The notes under the pieces were generated by a model that made no database searches, had not been told where the DNA came from, and worked only from the letters and a program-made list of their open reading frames with translations. Below, piece by piece: positions 52,864-64,000 of a DNA stretch of 64,000 nucleotides. Every line of letters begins with the position of its first letter. Positions within the stretch are counted from its first letter, which is position 1. A program made the position numbers and the translations under genes. Origin of the DNA: Opisthocomus hoazin (Eukaryota; Chordata; Aves; Opisthocomiformes; Opisthocomidae); contig NC_134419.1 in assembly GCF_030867145.1 (NCBI RefSeq), forward strand, positions 73,465,403 to 73,529,402. Reading direction: 5' to 3'.

Positions 52864-53192
52864 TCATAAAATCATAGAATCACAGAATGCTTTGGGTTGG
52901 AAAGGACCTTTAAAGGCCATCTAGTCCAACCCCCCTGCAGTGAGCAGGGACATCTTCAACTACAGCAGGTTGCTGAGAGCCCCGTCCAACCTGACCTTAA
53001 ATGTTTCTAGGGATGGAGCACTGACCACCTCTTTGGGTAACATGTGCCAGTGATTCATCACCCTTATGGTAAAAAATTTCTTCCTTATATCCAGTCTAAA
53101 TCTACCTCTTTATTTTTAAACCATTACCCCTTGTCCTATTGCAACAGGCCCTACTAAAAATTCTGTCCCCATCTTTCTTATATTACGCCTTT
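52864..53192 (-). mobile_element. CR1 LINE 3' fragment
   Basis: Antisense copy with tail ATCATAGAATCACAGAATGC, then TTTGGGTTGGAAAGGACC and CATCTTCAACTACAGCAGG, through ATTTCTTCCTTATATCCAGT to a truncation near 53192. It shares a distinctive TTTGGGTTGGAA/CTACAGCAGG subfamily signature with the 56.4-kb copy. Confidence 0.92.
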
Positions 53193-56100
53193 AATGAACA
53201 TCATAATGAGTATCTTACAAATTTTCTAACCAAGATTTACATAGCACTTGACAAGTGTATTTCTCCCACAGAAACTTCTGTGTGTAGATTCCACAGAAAT
53301 TTCTGTAAAGCTGTATTAATCCAAGACAAACATGAACTGCTACATGACCTCTTAGCAAATGCCTTCCTGAAGCAGGAAATGCTGAAAAGCTGTGTTGGGG
53401 CCAAGACCTAAAGGCAGAGTAGTTAATTCAGGGCTTGTATTAGTTTCACTTGACATACTCCTAGATTTAGACATAAATGATTAATCCAGTTTTATCCATA
53501 TAGCAGCTTTTTTCAGTGGTCATTAGAGTTTACTCTGAAATAGCAGTTTGCACTGAAAATTATTTTGACTGGATATGCCAGATCTGCTTCAGATGCACTG
53601 CACACTCACACTCACTCCAAGATATGACAAGCCACACCAACTGAATTTTGTGCAGTCTTCACTGGCACTAACAGAAGCATCAGACCAGCCCGAGAAAAAG
53701 AAATAAAAATCTCCTTGCTTGATATTTGCCTACATGTCAGAAAATGTAAACCAGTCAGCAAATGGTGCTCCAGGCACATAAATGTCACTAGCAACAAATA
53801 CACCTTTTTGCAAATCACATGGGGCCATAGCTAAAACAGCAAACACGCTCTGCATTGCAAATCCTCTAAAAGGAATGAGTTTTAACCATAAATTATGGCT
53901 TGGTGAGCATGAGTGTATCAGGGCATAAGACAGAAGGAGACCTTGAACCTTCCCAGCTCCTACTACCCAAAACACTGAGTCTGGGGGTGCTGCAAGCAAG
54001 TGATGTACATTGCCTTTGCTCCTCTGAAAAAGCAAACACCTAATGGCCAAGAGCTAGATTCTTTTCTCCTATATCCTCAACTTTGACTAATCCAGTGTGG
54101 GGATTCAGAGCAGATGGCCCCAGCTGGCCAAAGGGAAGGAAGCTGATGCAGAGCATGTTCTCCTCCCATCCGTGGTTAGTAGCCTGCTATATCTGTGGCC
54201 AAAAGTCCTTCCTGCCCCCATCTGCACAATTTTTTTTTAATTTTTTTCATTTACTAGGCCATGTGGGAGAGCCAGGACAGTCCTCGTGGGGTGCTGTTAC
54301 TGCCCACTGAATTCATTCGGGGAGCAGGAAGTGTTATTCCCTCAGCATATTTCCCACACAGTGCGAAGGGAAATTGCCTGTCTGCTAAATGAGAATTTTC
54401 TACTTTTACATCGGAAGTCTCAGGTTCTAGAAGAAAATCATTTGTTGCTAAAGACTGCAGATAACTTCCTAACAGAAGGCCAGAATGAGGTGATTTAAGC
54501 TAATTTCCTTTTCTTTGCACATAATCATTTCCTGCCTTACCGGACGGCAGACGGTAATATCCCAGAATGGGCAAATGCAATCACTGTGTTCGTACCTAAG
54601 GGGCTGTATGATATAATGATTAAAAAGCTAGTGCTATATGATAGTAAGGGAAAAATTCAGCTTTCTAAACATAGGCAATTAACATGTTTGAGACACTTCA
54701 TAGTATTTAAAACATTCACACGGGGCTAGCAGATAGGATGCAGGACCTAGGGAAGACCAACACCCTCTTGGAGCCACAGCTGGTGGCCAAGACAGTTACA
54801 CAAAAAGGTTTTTGATCGCTGCATTTAGACAACTGAATCTAGGCCTAACTGACATAACAACTAGAAGAATCTGCCCTATGAGACCCCCAAAAAACAATGT
54901 TATCTACAGGTAAATCATTAAAAAGTGGTATTTAGAGTCAGCATTTCCATGACTACTTGGAAGTATAAAATAGCAGAAATGAGTATCAGCCATTGATCGC
55001 ATAAGGCCAGTAACACAAAGCAATCAGAACTACATTGCAAACAGAGCTAACTGAAATTTAAAACAAACAAACAAAAAAAGAGCAACTAATTTTTTCATGG
55101 GTATGAAATGTATGCTGAAAGTTCCTTTTCCAAGCAGTGAAAGGGCCTACAGAGTAAACTCATGCCAAACAAATTCACATGAAAGAAAAACAAAAAGAGT
55201 TTATTAATGCAAAATGCTCAAGACCGCTTCTACTCCTTCCAAATTGCTCTTCAGTCTCCATTTCTTCCAATCATCTTAGCAAGCCTTGTTGTGCCTTCCT
55301 GAAACACACATCTCAGCCCAAAACACAAATCGTACGTTAGTTGTGACCAGGGTATTGGGTCCAGAATAGAAAATGCTCCAGAAATTTAACAGCCCATGGC
55401 ATACAGTAAGATCAAATGGTCCCTTCTGGCTTTAAATTCTGCATCATTGGACTCCAAGGGGAAGCCATGTGTTATCACCTTCCATTTATAGGAGTTCACA
55501 TAAATTCTAGGATGGCTGAGTCAAATATGTCTCAACAGAGAGAAAATGGGATTTGCCCTCTTTAGCTGTAGCTATCTAATCTCAGTAAGCTATCAAGGTG
55601 TCCTGTAATCAATGGAAGAGAGCTGGTGATTCATTTCCAGCTACAATAAGTGTAGACTCCCTTTAGGGCGGTGTTTTCTCTCTCCATTTCACTTTCCATA
55701 ATGGGATGTTGGGCCACCAGCTAAGATCATATACTTATCTTCTAGGTTGCTAAACTAGGTGTGATTATTCAACTACTACTGACCCAAATGATTCTCAGCT
55801 GTTTCACATTCAGCAGCTCCACAAATACATATGCTGTTCACTTTCTTGTCATTCTGATAACTGTTCACTTGCCAGAATGTCAGCACTTACCAGGTTTTAC
55901 CCAACAACTTGCTAATTCACCAAAGGAGATGTACATTTTCATGTTATCAGTTGGAGAGAAACAGGAAAACTAAGCTTTTTAGGCTAAAAAATAAAATCAT
56001 AAGAGGAATCACAAATACAATTCCCATTCAAAAACTGAAAGATTAAACAGGAAAGATACATTAATAAAGTGGAAAAGTCCGACGTACTTTTAAAGAAAAT

Positions 56101-56426
56101 CAGTATTACCATTTTCTGCCAAGATTATTTTCAGAGCTGAAAATCAGTGACTCCTGAAAATTTCTACCACTCTGCATAGTATTGATTTACATTCTAATCT
56201 GTACTTCTCAAATCTGCAGCTACTGTCTTTTAGTTTTGTAACAACTAATAATCATATTAAAAATGAGTAAAGACCTGGCATGAATGACAGATAGCAAACT
56301 GTAAGTCTTAGAGGATATAGTGTCAAATATTGAACAGATTCTGAAGTTTAGAGGCAAACAACATGTGCTGTGTGTTTTGTCCCCCCCCAGACCTAATCCT
56401 ACGTTGCATAAAATTCCCAACACCGA
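53193..56426. other. Unique non-coding stretch
   Basis: Nothing recognised beyond short A- or T-rich runs. The longest open frame is about 106 codons on minus (53730-54050), without motifs. Confidence 0.5.
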
Positions 56427-56836
56427 GTCATAGAATGCTTTGGGTTGGAAGGGACCTTTAGAGGTCATCTAGCCCAACCTTCCTGCAGTGAGCAGGGACA
56501 TCTTCAGCTACAGCAGGTTGCTCAGAGCCCAGTCCAGCCTGACCTGAATGTTTCTAGGCATGGGCATTGACCACCTCTTTGGGCAACCTGTGCCAGTATT
56601 TCACCACCCTTATGGTAAAAAATTTCTTCCTTATATCCAGTCTAAATCTACCCTCTCTGAGTTTAAAGCCATTACTCCTTGTCTTATTGCAACAGGCCCT
56701 GCTGAAAAGATTTTCCCCATCTTTCTTGTAGGCCCCTTCAGGTAATGGAAGGCTGCTATAAGGTCACCTCAGAGCCTTCTCTCCAGGCTGAACAGCCCCA
56801 ACTGTCTCAGCCTTTCCTCATAGCAGAGGTGCTCCA
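56427..56836 (-). mobile_element. CR1 LINE 3' fragment
   Basis: Antisense copy of the same subfamily as the 52.9-kb element (TTTGGGTTGGAAGGGACC, CATCTTCAGCTACAGCAGG, ATTTCTTCCTTATATCC). It extends about 80 bases further, to GCCTTTCCTCATAGCAGAGG. It is 5' truncated and its 3' tail is short: only one CATAGAATG is left. Confidence 0.92.
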
Positions 56837-59800
56837 TCGATCAAAGCACTTTATTTCCCTTGCCTTCACCTGTTCATGCAATTTTTTTTTTTTAAGAGCC
56901 ACTCCTAAGTATCTAGTGACCTAAAAATAAGTGATTACCACAAAGAGAGAAAAGACAGGCAAAAATGATCTCTGGACCTCTGAACAGCTGGAGGATTTTG
57001 CATTAGCTTTGCTGTGCTTGGCTGCCTTTCAAAGCCAACTGGAACTGTAGAACTGGAAATGTCTTCTCTTGTCCCTCTTTTCCCTGAAACCTGAAGGAAA
57101 AGAATGTCTCATCAAAATGTTCTGCAGATGGTAGGCTTCTTTTGAACAATGATTTTGTGAGATAACTGAAATAGTTCAATTAAAAATGTTACTTAGGTGC
57201 TTATTAGGAATTGAACCTTGGCTTCTTTACACTTCCAGTCTCCTATCAGAAAAAGCAGCAGCTAGATGCAAAACAATCCCCAGCCAAAGTAGAGTGATCC
57301 CTGTCCTGTAACCAGACCTGGAGAACCAGGAAAACCTATGAGAGTAAAGGAATCCCAGCAAAAATAGCTCACCTCTGTTATCACTTCTCATTTAAAAATT
57401 TGAAGCTAAAAAGCATGAAAGAAGTCACTTTTGAGCTGAAACAACTAAAGCCAACAGTCCTAGTAACTGAAGATGACTTGTGTCTCTGGAGATTAGACTG
57501 CTGTGAGCGACAGCAGAACACGCACCAGGAGCTGCCTCTTCTCCTATATTCCCCCTTCCACCAGCTTTTCATCATACAAGTGAGGCAAGAACCTTAGGGC
57601 TTTCTCTCTTGTGCAGATATACTGCAAGATACCCTGGTTTGGAAAGCAATTGGTGTATACTTTCAAGAACGGCCAAATGTTAATTTAAATGAGCAAACTT
57701 GTGTAAGAGACATGCTAATTCACTTTTAACTGAAGTGTTGATACTAAATATGGAACTTAGATTACATTAACAGATAGCCAGAAGTCTGAGCAAACTAGTT
57801 CAAACTGCAGGATCCCTATATGATATTATATAATTAGCATGTGCTGCTGTGTGACTCAGGAACCTACACACAACTCATGAATCTGTCTACCCGTGTCTAG
57901 ATCAGCATGAAGGAATGCTAGTAGCTCAATGAATCCTGCCTGGGAGAACAACTGCGTGTAGCTCATGTAAAAATCTGTTTTCTCTAACTTCTCTTCCACG
58001 GGAGTAAACTCTGCCCTGCAGTAAAGTAAAAAGAGTTGTTTAAAAGTGCACAATCATTGGCACTTGGGAGAGATTCCCAGAGGAAAAACAATTCCAAGAA
58101 GGAAGAAGCTGGTTTTGCTGTATCAACAGCAGAGGAAAAAAGAAGCTGATGGCAGAAAGGACTCCTGGAGTCTGAGAAGAAGTCATGTAGACGATGGGTG
58201 ATCTTTGACTTCCTGAAACACTGTGATTTGTGGCCAAAAATCCTTCAGAACAGGAAGAGAACTTAGGCAAGGAAAAAAAAAAATCATTTTATCATTTTGA
58301 CGAAGCAAGGAATGGTCAGATTTGGAACACTTTGCAAAAAGCTCAGAGGTCTGTTTCTCCTACTGTCACAGACTCATGGTGAAAAGAGAGGGTTCAAGCA
58401 CTGTGACCAGGTGCCTGTCACAAGTGTCTCTCCACAGAGCAGAGTTAGTTTTAGTTTGGAAGGTGAGAGATAGCTGGACCAGAAGATCCCACTTCCTTGG
58501 AGAGGTGAGAGAACTTAGACCTGCAAGGAGATTGAGAGACCAGAGAGGTGCTGCTGAAATTCTTACAACTTTAAAACTATAAAAGACTGGCCACGGCTGA
58601 GCGGGGAGAATTCAGCAGTTATATCGTTGCATCAAGCTTCTTGATAAGAACTTTCCTCAGTACTAATCTTACCTGTAGCTTTGTTACAACATACACCAAA
58701 GCCCAACTCAGTGGTATAACAGAGCTACCCAGGAGAGTAGGAATTGCAATTGATTATGCCTCTTGGATTGATTAAACTTTGAGGCACCTTAACAAGCAGT
58801 AAACCAAAAGGTTGCAAAATTTGACATTATGTACAAGAAACACCTGGGTTTTTTGAGTTGTCTCACCAGCACTTCTTGAAACAGATACTACATGCTGAGA
58901 CTGTTAACCTCTATGTCTGTTGCCAGAAATGTTAAAACTGTGTGAGTGGATCAGGTTGCTCAGTCAATCTGAACGATCAAGGCTGCCAAGTTTATGCCAT
59001 AAATCTGTAAAATAATCCTCCTTGAGGTTAGAGTTTATCAACTTCAGGTTTGCCTGAACTAAGCCTAGCTTCTTGCATCGTCTGACAGCTCACTACAGAC
59101 TGTATCCTCAGAACACCAAGACGTAAATAACTCTTTCCAAAATCAATTGTAATCTACATATTTGAGCCAGCCATGCACTTCTGTAACTGGGAAGGGAAGG
59201 GATTAGCCTTTGCTTATGCCAGGAGTTTGCCTTGCATTGAAGAAGATAGCACAAGTCCAATAAATTACATGCCTGGTGCAGCGCCAGCCATGTGGAAGTT
59301 CAGAGTCAACTCCATTGATATTCACTCAAGGGACTAACTCGCGTCAAAGCCCAGCGACCTGTGATCCAAATAAAACAAGACAGACAGTTTGCCCTTCAGT
59401 TTATGTATGCATTCATAACTCATACAGGCAGAATTCTCCTGCATATTTGGAATGTATTTTTAAGTTGACACCTGCAGCAGTTTCAGCTTGTGGTGATATT
59501 TCACAGCTAGGTTATTATAACCTTCGGAATGGAAATATGGATGGCCGTTAACAAAACCAGCACAAGCAAAGCCATTACAAAGCAGTATTAGAAAGCATCC
59601 AGAGTGGGAGAAGTACCTTGACATAGAAAGCAGCTCTCCAAAATATCACTCCAGATTCTGGAGGGGAGGAAATGGCCTTGCTCAACAAAAAATGTTTCTA
59701 ACACCAGCTTCAAGAGTTTGACTTTATAGTTGTTGTGCAATGGATTCCCAAATCCTTCACTTAACATGCTTTCATGGAAAGTGCATCATATTGCATTTTC

Positions 59801-61189
59801 CATCCTTGGGGATTCCATGCTGTCGTCAACTATGTATACCTCTGGCTCCCTCATTCAAGTTTGAGTCGCATAAAGTCGTATCCCTGATGACACCAGCTTT
59901 TATTTTGTAATTAATTGCTCTATTCACAGAATATAGCTGGTAGAATTACAGTTTTGGGGGTGGAGCTATTTTAAATATCAGTCAATATTCAATAGTACTA
60001 TTTTTTTTACTTTATTTCAACTATCAGGGTAATCTACCTATTTCAACTTTTAAATCACACTTACCAGTCCTCAACTATTTGATGCAGGATTTGGAGCTTG
60101 TTTATTGTCCAAGTAAATCTCAAAAACTAATAATCTAGTAATCTAAACTAATAACTAGTAATCAAGTTCCCACAGCACTGAGTATGGCTTTACACAGATG
60201 ATTTAAGGGCATTCTGATCTATTATATAATGCAGGCTGTCAGGAGTTCAGAAATAAAATCAACAAGAGAAATCACTAAGACTTAAGTAGATTCTTAAAGT
60301 AAATCCGATACATAAAAAGATGTCCTAGACATGAACTTTTATACACAATTTGAATATTTTACACTGCAGAAACTTTAAAAATCGTTGAAATACATTTATC
60401 TTTAATGTTTTGTACACCATAATAATCACAGATAAACAGCTGTAATGACTTCATGGTTCTATAACAACATCGTCCCAATAACACTGAACATTATTTATAA
60501 TAGAGTGATATAATCAGATCATTTGGTTAATATCTGCAGTGTCATTTCTGCACTTTATACCCCTGTTGGAACACAAACAGGCTGTATAAGACTACATGTT
60601 TGTTTGGGACACCCTAGGGTCTGATTTGCTATATGCTGAACACCCACATGCTTCATGATGGTCCACAGGGATGCATAATTCCTCGCAAGATTCACCCTTT
60701 AACCTCCTTGCTCGTGTTTCCCTCCTTCTGTTTCCATCTGGCAATGGAACCACCAACATTTTAGAAGGGCAAGTAATGAAAAAATAATAAGCTGAAAAAC
60801 CAAAGTCTCTGTCATCTTCACTGCCCCCTTCCTCTAATATGTTCATTCTCTATCTTCCTAATCCCACTGCCCAAAGGAAATTACAAAAAACAATTACCAG
60901 TCAGTATCTCCATATGACTTCTGCAGCAGCAAAGAGCCAGTTGTCAGCCAGGGCTGCACCTCTCCAGGTACAAGCTGTTGTTTTCTAATGACTTCATGGC
61001 TGAAGAACACCTATGCTTCTGAAGATTATGCTCCTTAAACTAAGAGCTGAAGCATTGTCTCCTCACCATCATTCACAGTTCAGTTGTGTTTCTGAACACG
61101 GACTCCTGGTTGTTGAGTTCGCTGTGCTTGTTGGTTTAGTTGAATACCATTGTTTCTCAGGTTCCCTCCCGTTATGGATCTTATTCATT
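56837..61189. other. Unique non-coding stretch
   Basis: No gene, RNA or transposon recognised; AT-rich throughout. Confidence 0.5.
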
Positions 61190-61762
61190 TCACAGAATCA
61201 CAGAGTGTTAGAGGTTGGAAGGGACCTCTGTGGGTCATCTGGTCCAACCTCCTGCCGAAGCAGGGGCACCTACAGCAGGCTGCACAGGACCTTGTCCAGG
61301 CGGGTCTTGAATATCTCCAGAGAAGGAGACTCCACAACCTCCCTGAGCAGCCTGTGCCAGTGCTCTGTCACCCTCAGAGGGAAGAAGTTCTTCCTCATGT
61401 TCAGACGGAACTTCCTGTGCTTCAGTTTGTGCCCATTGCCCCTTGTCCTGTCGCTGGGCACCACTGAAAAGAGGTTGGCCCCGTCCTCCTGACATCCACC
61501 CTTCAGGTATTTATAAGCATTTCTAAGGTCCCCTCTCAGACTTCTCTTCTTCAGGCTGAACAAGCCCAGCTCCTTCAGCCTTTCCTCGTAGGAGAGATGC
61601 TCCAGTCCCCTCATCATCCTCGTAGCCCTCCACTGGACTTGCTCCAGTAGCTCCTCATCTTTCTTAAACTGGGGAGCCCAAAACTGGACACAGTACTCCA
61701 GATGGGGCCTCACTAGGGCAGAGTGGAGGGGGAGGAGAAACTCCCTCAACCTGCTGGCCACG
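61190..61762 (-). mobile_element. CR1 LINE 3' fragment with open ORF2 tail
   Basis: Antisense copy with tail TCACAGAATCACAGAGTG. The minus-strand frame 61270-61761 is open for about 160 codons and reads through the whole ORF2 C-terminus ([20 protein letters not shown] … LDKVLCSLL) to its natural stop. The 5' part of the element, including most of the reverse transcriptase, is missing, so it cannot be active. The open frame indicates low age. Confidence 0.94.
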
Positions 61763-64000
61763 ATCTCCCAGCATTCCAGCTTTCTTTTGGTGACTGAGTA
61801 ACTCCAGCATGCACTTGAAGAGGAAGCCTTCGAACTGGGCCTCTCACAACACTTTTTCTGCAGTCAACTTCATAATCAACATCTGTGTCAGCCTGGAGGA
61901 GAATCACGGTCCTCTGAAAGCCAAAGCAGATGACCATATGACAAGGTTTGAGTGCCACCTGATTTGCAACAGATAATTTTGACACAAGCAGTTAATCCCT
62001 CAGGGCACTTGTTGCACCTCTTAAAATGTCGTAGCCCCAGCTGTCCCTCACCTAATATCGTAAGCATATCATTCCTACCAACAGCTTTTAGTACAGGTGT
62101 GTAGATACACCCAGAAATGCAAACAGGAAGCTGATGCAAAACAAATCAGAAGACAGCTATCAGAAGTGCTGTGCTGTTCATATTTGTATGCTGTATCAGT
62201 AAAGACTTCAATTAACACCTACAGGAAGGTACTGGAGAGGCTTGCAGAATGAGCAAAGTTGAGTTTTGGGTCCAGGGATTCAAGGTGGTGGAGTCACATC
62301 TGGAGCGTTCAATACTTGTGCAGCAGTAAAGCAGTGAAAGCACTGAAATACTGCCTGTCAGGAGGCAGAGTGAAATCGCCACAGGCAAAGCAATCGCTAG
62401 AGAGAAAAATGATACTGCAAAGATAAAATACCCCAGATAAGAAAAAAATATACACATGTAGGCAGAGGAATCTAATCCAGCCTTGCATATCAGGGCTGTA
62501 TTAGCAAGGCTTGCTTTCAAGAGATCAAAGGACATCGAGCCTTCTGACAGATCAGTCCTACAGGGAGGTGGAGGAGGATTTTCATAACTTAGGTAAGTAA
62601 GAGAAAAGAGACAGCAGTAGAAGTCCTGTTTACATTTCTCTGCCTAAATTCCTCACTGTTTTCAAGCATTTTGAGACTCACATTACAGTTCAAGGCCTCC
62701 CATTCTCCACGTAGCTTTTCTGCATGCTGTTCTTCTGCAGTCAGCTTCATTTAGTCCCAGCTGAAACTAAAAAGGATCCGTTTGCTAAAAGCATGTTTTT
62801 CTGGGGGTCTTGCTTGCTCAAATATGTTTGTCTCCAAGGCTCCCATTTAACTGTGCTAATAAGAGTGCAGGTCAGAAATGCAATAAACTTCTTCATAAAA
62901 TAATGAATAACTATTTTCCTAAGGGAATATTTATATGGGATTTATAGCTTACACCTTTACCCTTCTGTTCTGACAAGTATAATTTCTGAGTCATTTCAAT
63001 CAACTGTCATAACAGTAACACACTTGGAGCCCACAGACACAGCTAGGGAGACTGAAGCTGTTTCGACCATAAGAGACCATTGTGGTCCCTTTTTATTTCT
63101 GAACGATGACAAATAGGTGAACCCCTTTGCCAAAGTGTATCTTGCAGGATGGAACTCCGCATCCTCCAGTGGGGATGAGAGTCTGGATGAATTCAGATGG
63201 GGTAGCAATATAGCTGATCTAGTAACCATAACAACTATAATCCTCACTGCAGGACTTTAAAAAAAGACTTGTCTTGCTGCTATTTCTTCCTAAGAACACT
63301 TTAGCTTTCAGTATTCCTTCAACACCAGTAAAATGGAAACACTAAAATTAAACTTATCTCAAAACTTTGCTATGCTTGGAGTTAAAATTTTCTGCTTCAT
63401 TACACCTACTTTGAGTGCCTGTGTAAGGCCACCAAAGGAAAATTAAAGTAGGTCTTTCTAAATAGACATCAGTATCTGGTTATTCAGATTACATTGGACA
63501 TAATCCAGTTTGAAACCATGATGATAATTATATAGGCACACTGGACCCATATTTGAAAGTTCTGCTGAATTCTGTTCTTCAGTGATCTTAATACTGAAAA
63601 AAAAATTACTAGGATCCTGAAAACACAGATGTTATGACAGGTTTTTAGGTCAATTGCACGTCCCCGGTAAAAAATGTGGAGATATTCTGCTCTCAGTTAT
63701 ACTATGAGCTAGAAGAGTCATTTTGGACTTGTAAACAGATTAATCTAGACTTACATACAAAAAAGCAAGAAAATAGTCCGATTTCAACAGCTTAAGTATG
63801 CCTTTTTGTGTTCATGTGAAGACATCCAAAGGGACAGAAAGACTTGTCAAAGGGACTAGTGCTTGAGCAGCCTCAAGTCTCCAGGCAATTGAAGCCACAA
63901 GGGACAAGCCCAGTGCCAGCTCTGCTCCTGGGTCTGTGCAATAGTTGTGCTTGGTCACAGAAAGGAACCATGCCTGGACACCAGATCATGCCTTACTCAA
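61763..64000. other. Unique non-coding stretch to the window end
   Basis: No gene or transposon recognised. Short open frames only, the longest 107 codons on minus (62212-62535), without a recognisable domain. Confidence 0.5.

Noticed and set aside
1..64000. Search for bacterial-type systems, CRISPR arrays, tRNA genes or viral insertions
   Set aside because: No regularly spaced direct repeats of CRISPR type, no tRNA cloverleaf, no recognisable LTR pairs or viral coding regions. The window reads as ordinary vertebrate DNA, so no novel defence or mobile system is claimed.

Overview
The window looks like avian nuclear DNA. It is AT-leaning, low in interspersed repeats and has one vertebrate coding gene that I can recognise. 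Every clear transposon copy is a CR1-type LINE, several ending in the octamer-like 'CACAGAAT/ATTCTGTG' 3' tail typical of bird CR1. Turtle or crocodile DNA cannot be excluded from CR1 alone, but the sparse repeats fit a bird best. I see no tRNA, rRNA, CRISPR or prokaryotic operon structure.

The only confident gene is an intact, single-exon class A GPCR on the minus strand (14969-16003, 344 codons). It belongs to the prolactin-releasing-peptide receptor family (PRLHR/GPR10). It differs from what I know of mammalian PRLHR in ways that suggest a second paralogue (PRLHR2, also called PrRPR2 or C-RFa receptor-like), a lineage kept in non-mammals. The PrRP-contact positions appear intact. The TM7 NPxxY motif reads N-A-F-L-Y, so the conserved proline is missing. 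A short open frame just behind a splice-acceptor-like sequence (14652-14875, minus) is a weak candidate for a terminal exon of another gene or isoform.

The rest reads as intergenic or intronic. Features there are ten CR1 fragments (9.2, 24.3-25.2, 37.4, 38.5, 39.8-40.3, 42.9-43.8, 43.9-44.1, 52.9-53.2, 56.4-56.8 and 61.2-61.8 kb), all 5'-truncated, and several keep readable pieces of the ORF2 C-terminus. There is a possible older CR1/L3-like relic (34.0-34.2 kb) and a striking 190-bp imperfect palindrome (34268-34454) next to it. A roughly 0.8-kb GC-rich minisatellite (23192-24004) is preceded by a locally CpG-rich segment. Short microsatellites and homopolymers are scattered throughout.

Layout: 1-9.2 kb, no recognised gene. 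9.2-14.6 kb, one CR1 and a GC-richer tract. 14.65-16.06 kb, the receptor gene. 16-22.9 kb, its upstream flank. 22.9-25.2 kb, CpG-rich DNA, minisatellite and CR1. 25-34 kb, unique DNA. 34.0-34.5 kb, relic and palindrome. 37.4-44.1 kb, the CR1-dense zone. 44-64 kb, unique DNA with three more CR1 copies. Other open frames are short, overlap on both strands, lack recognisable domains and are treated as chance.
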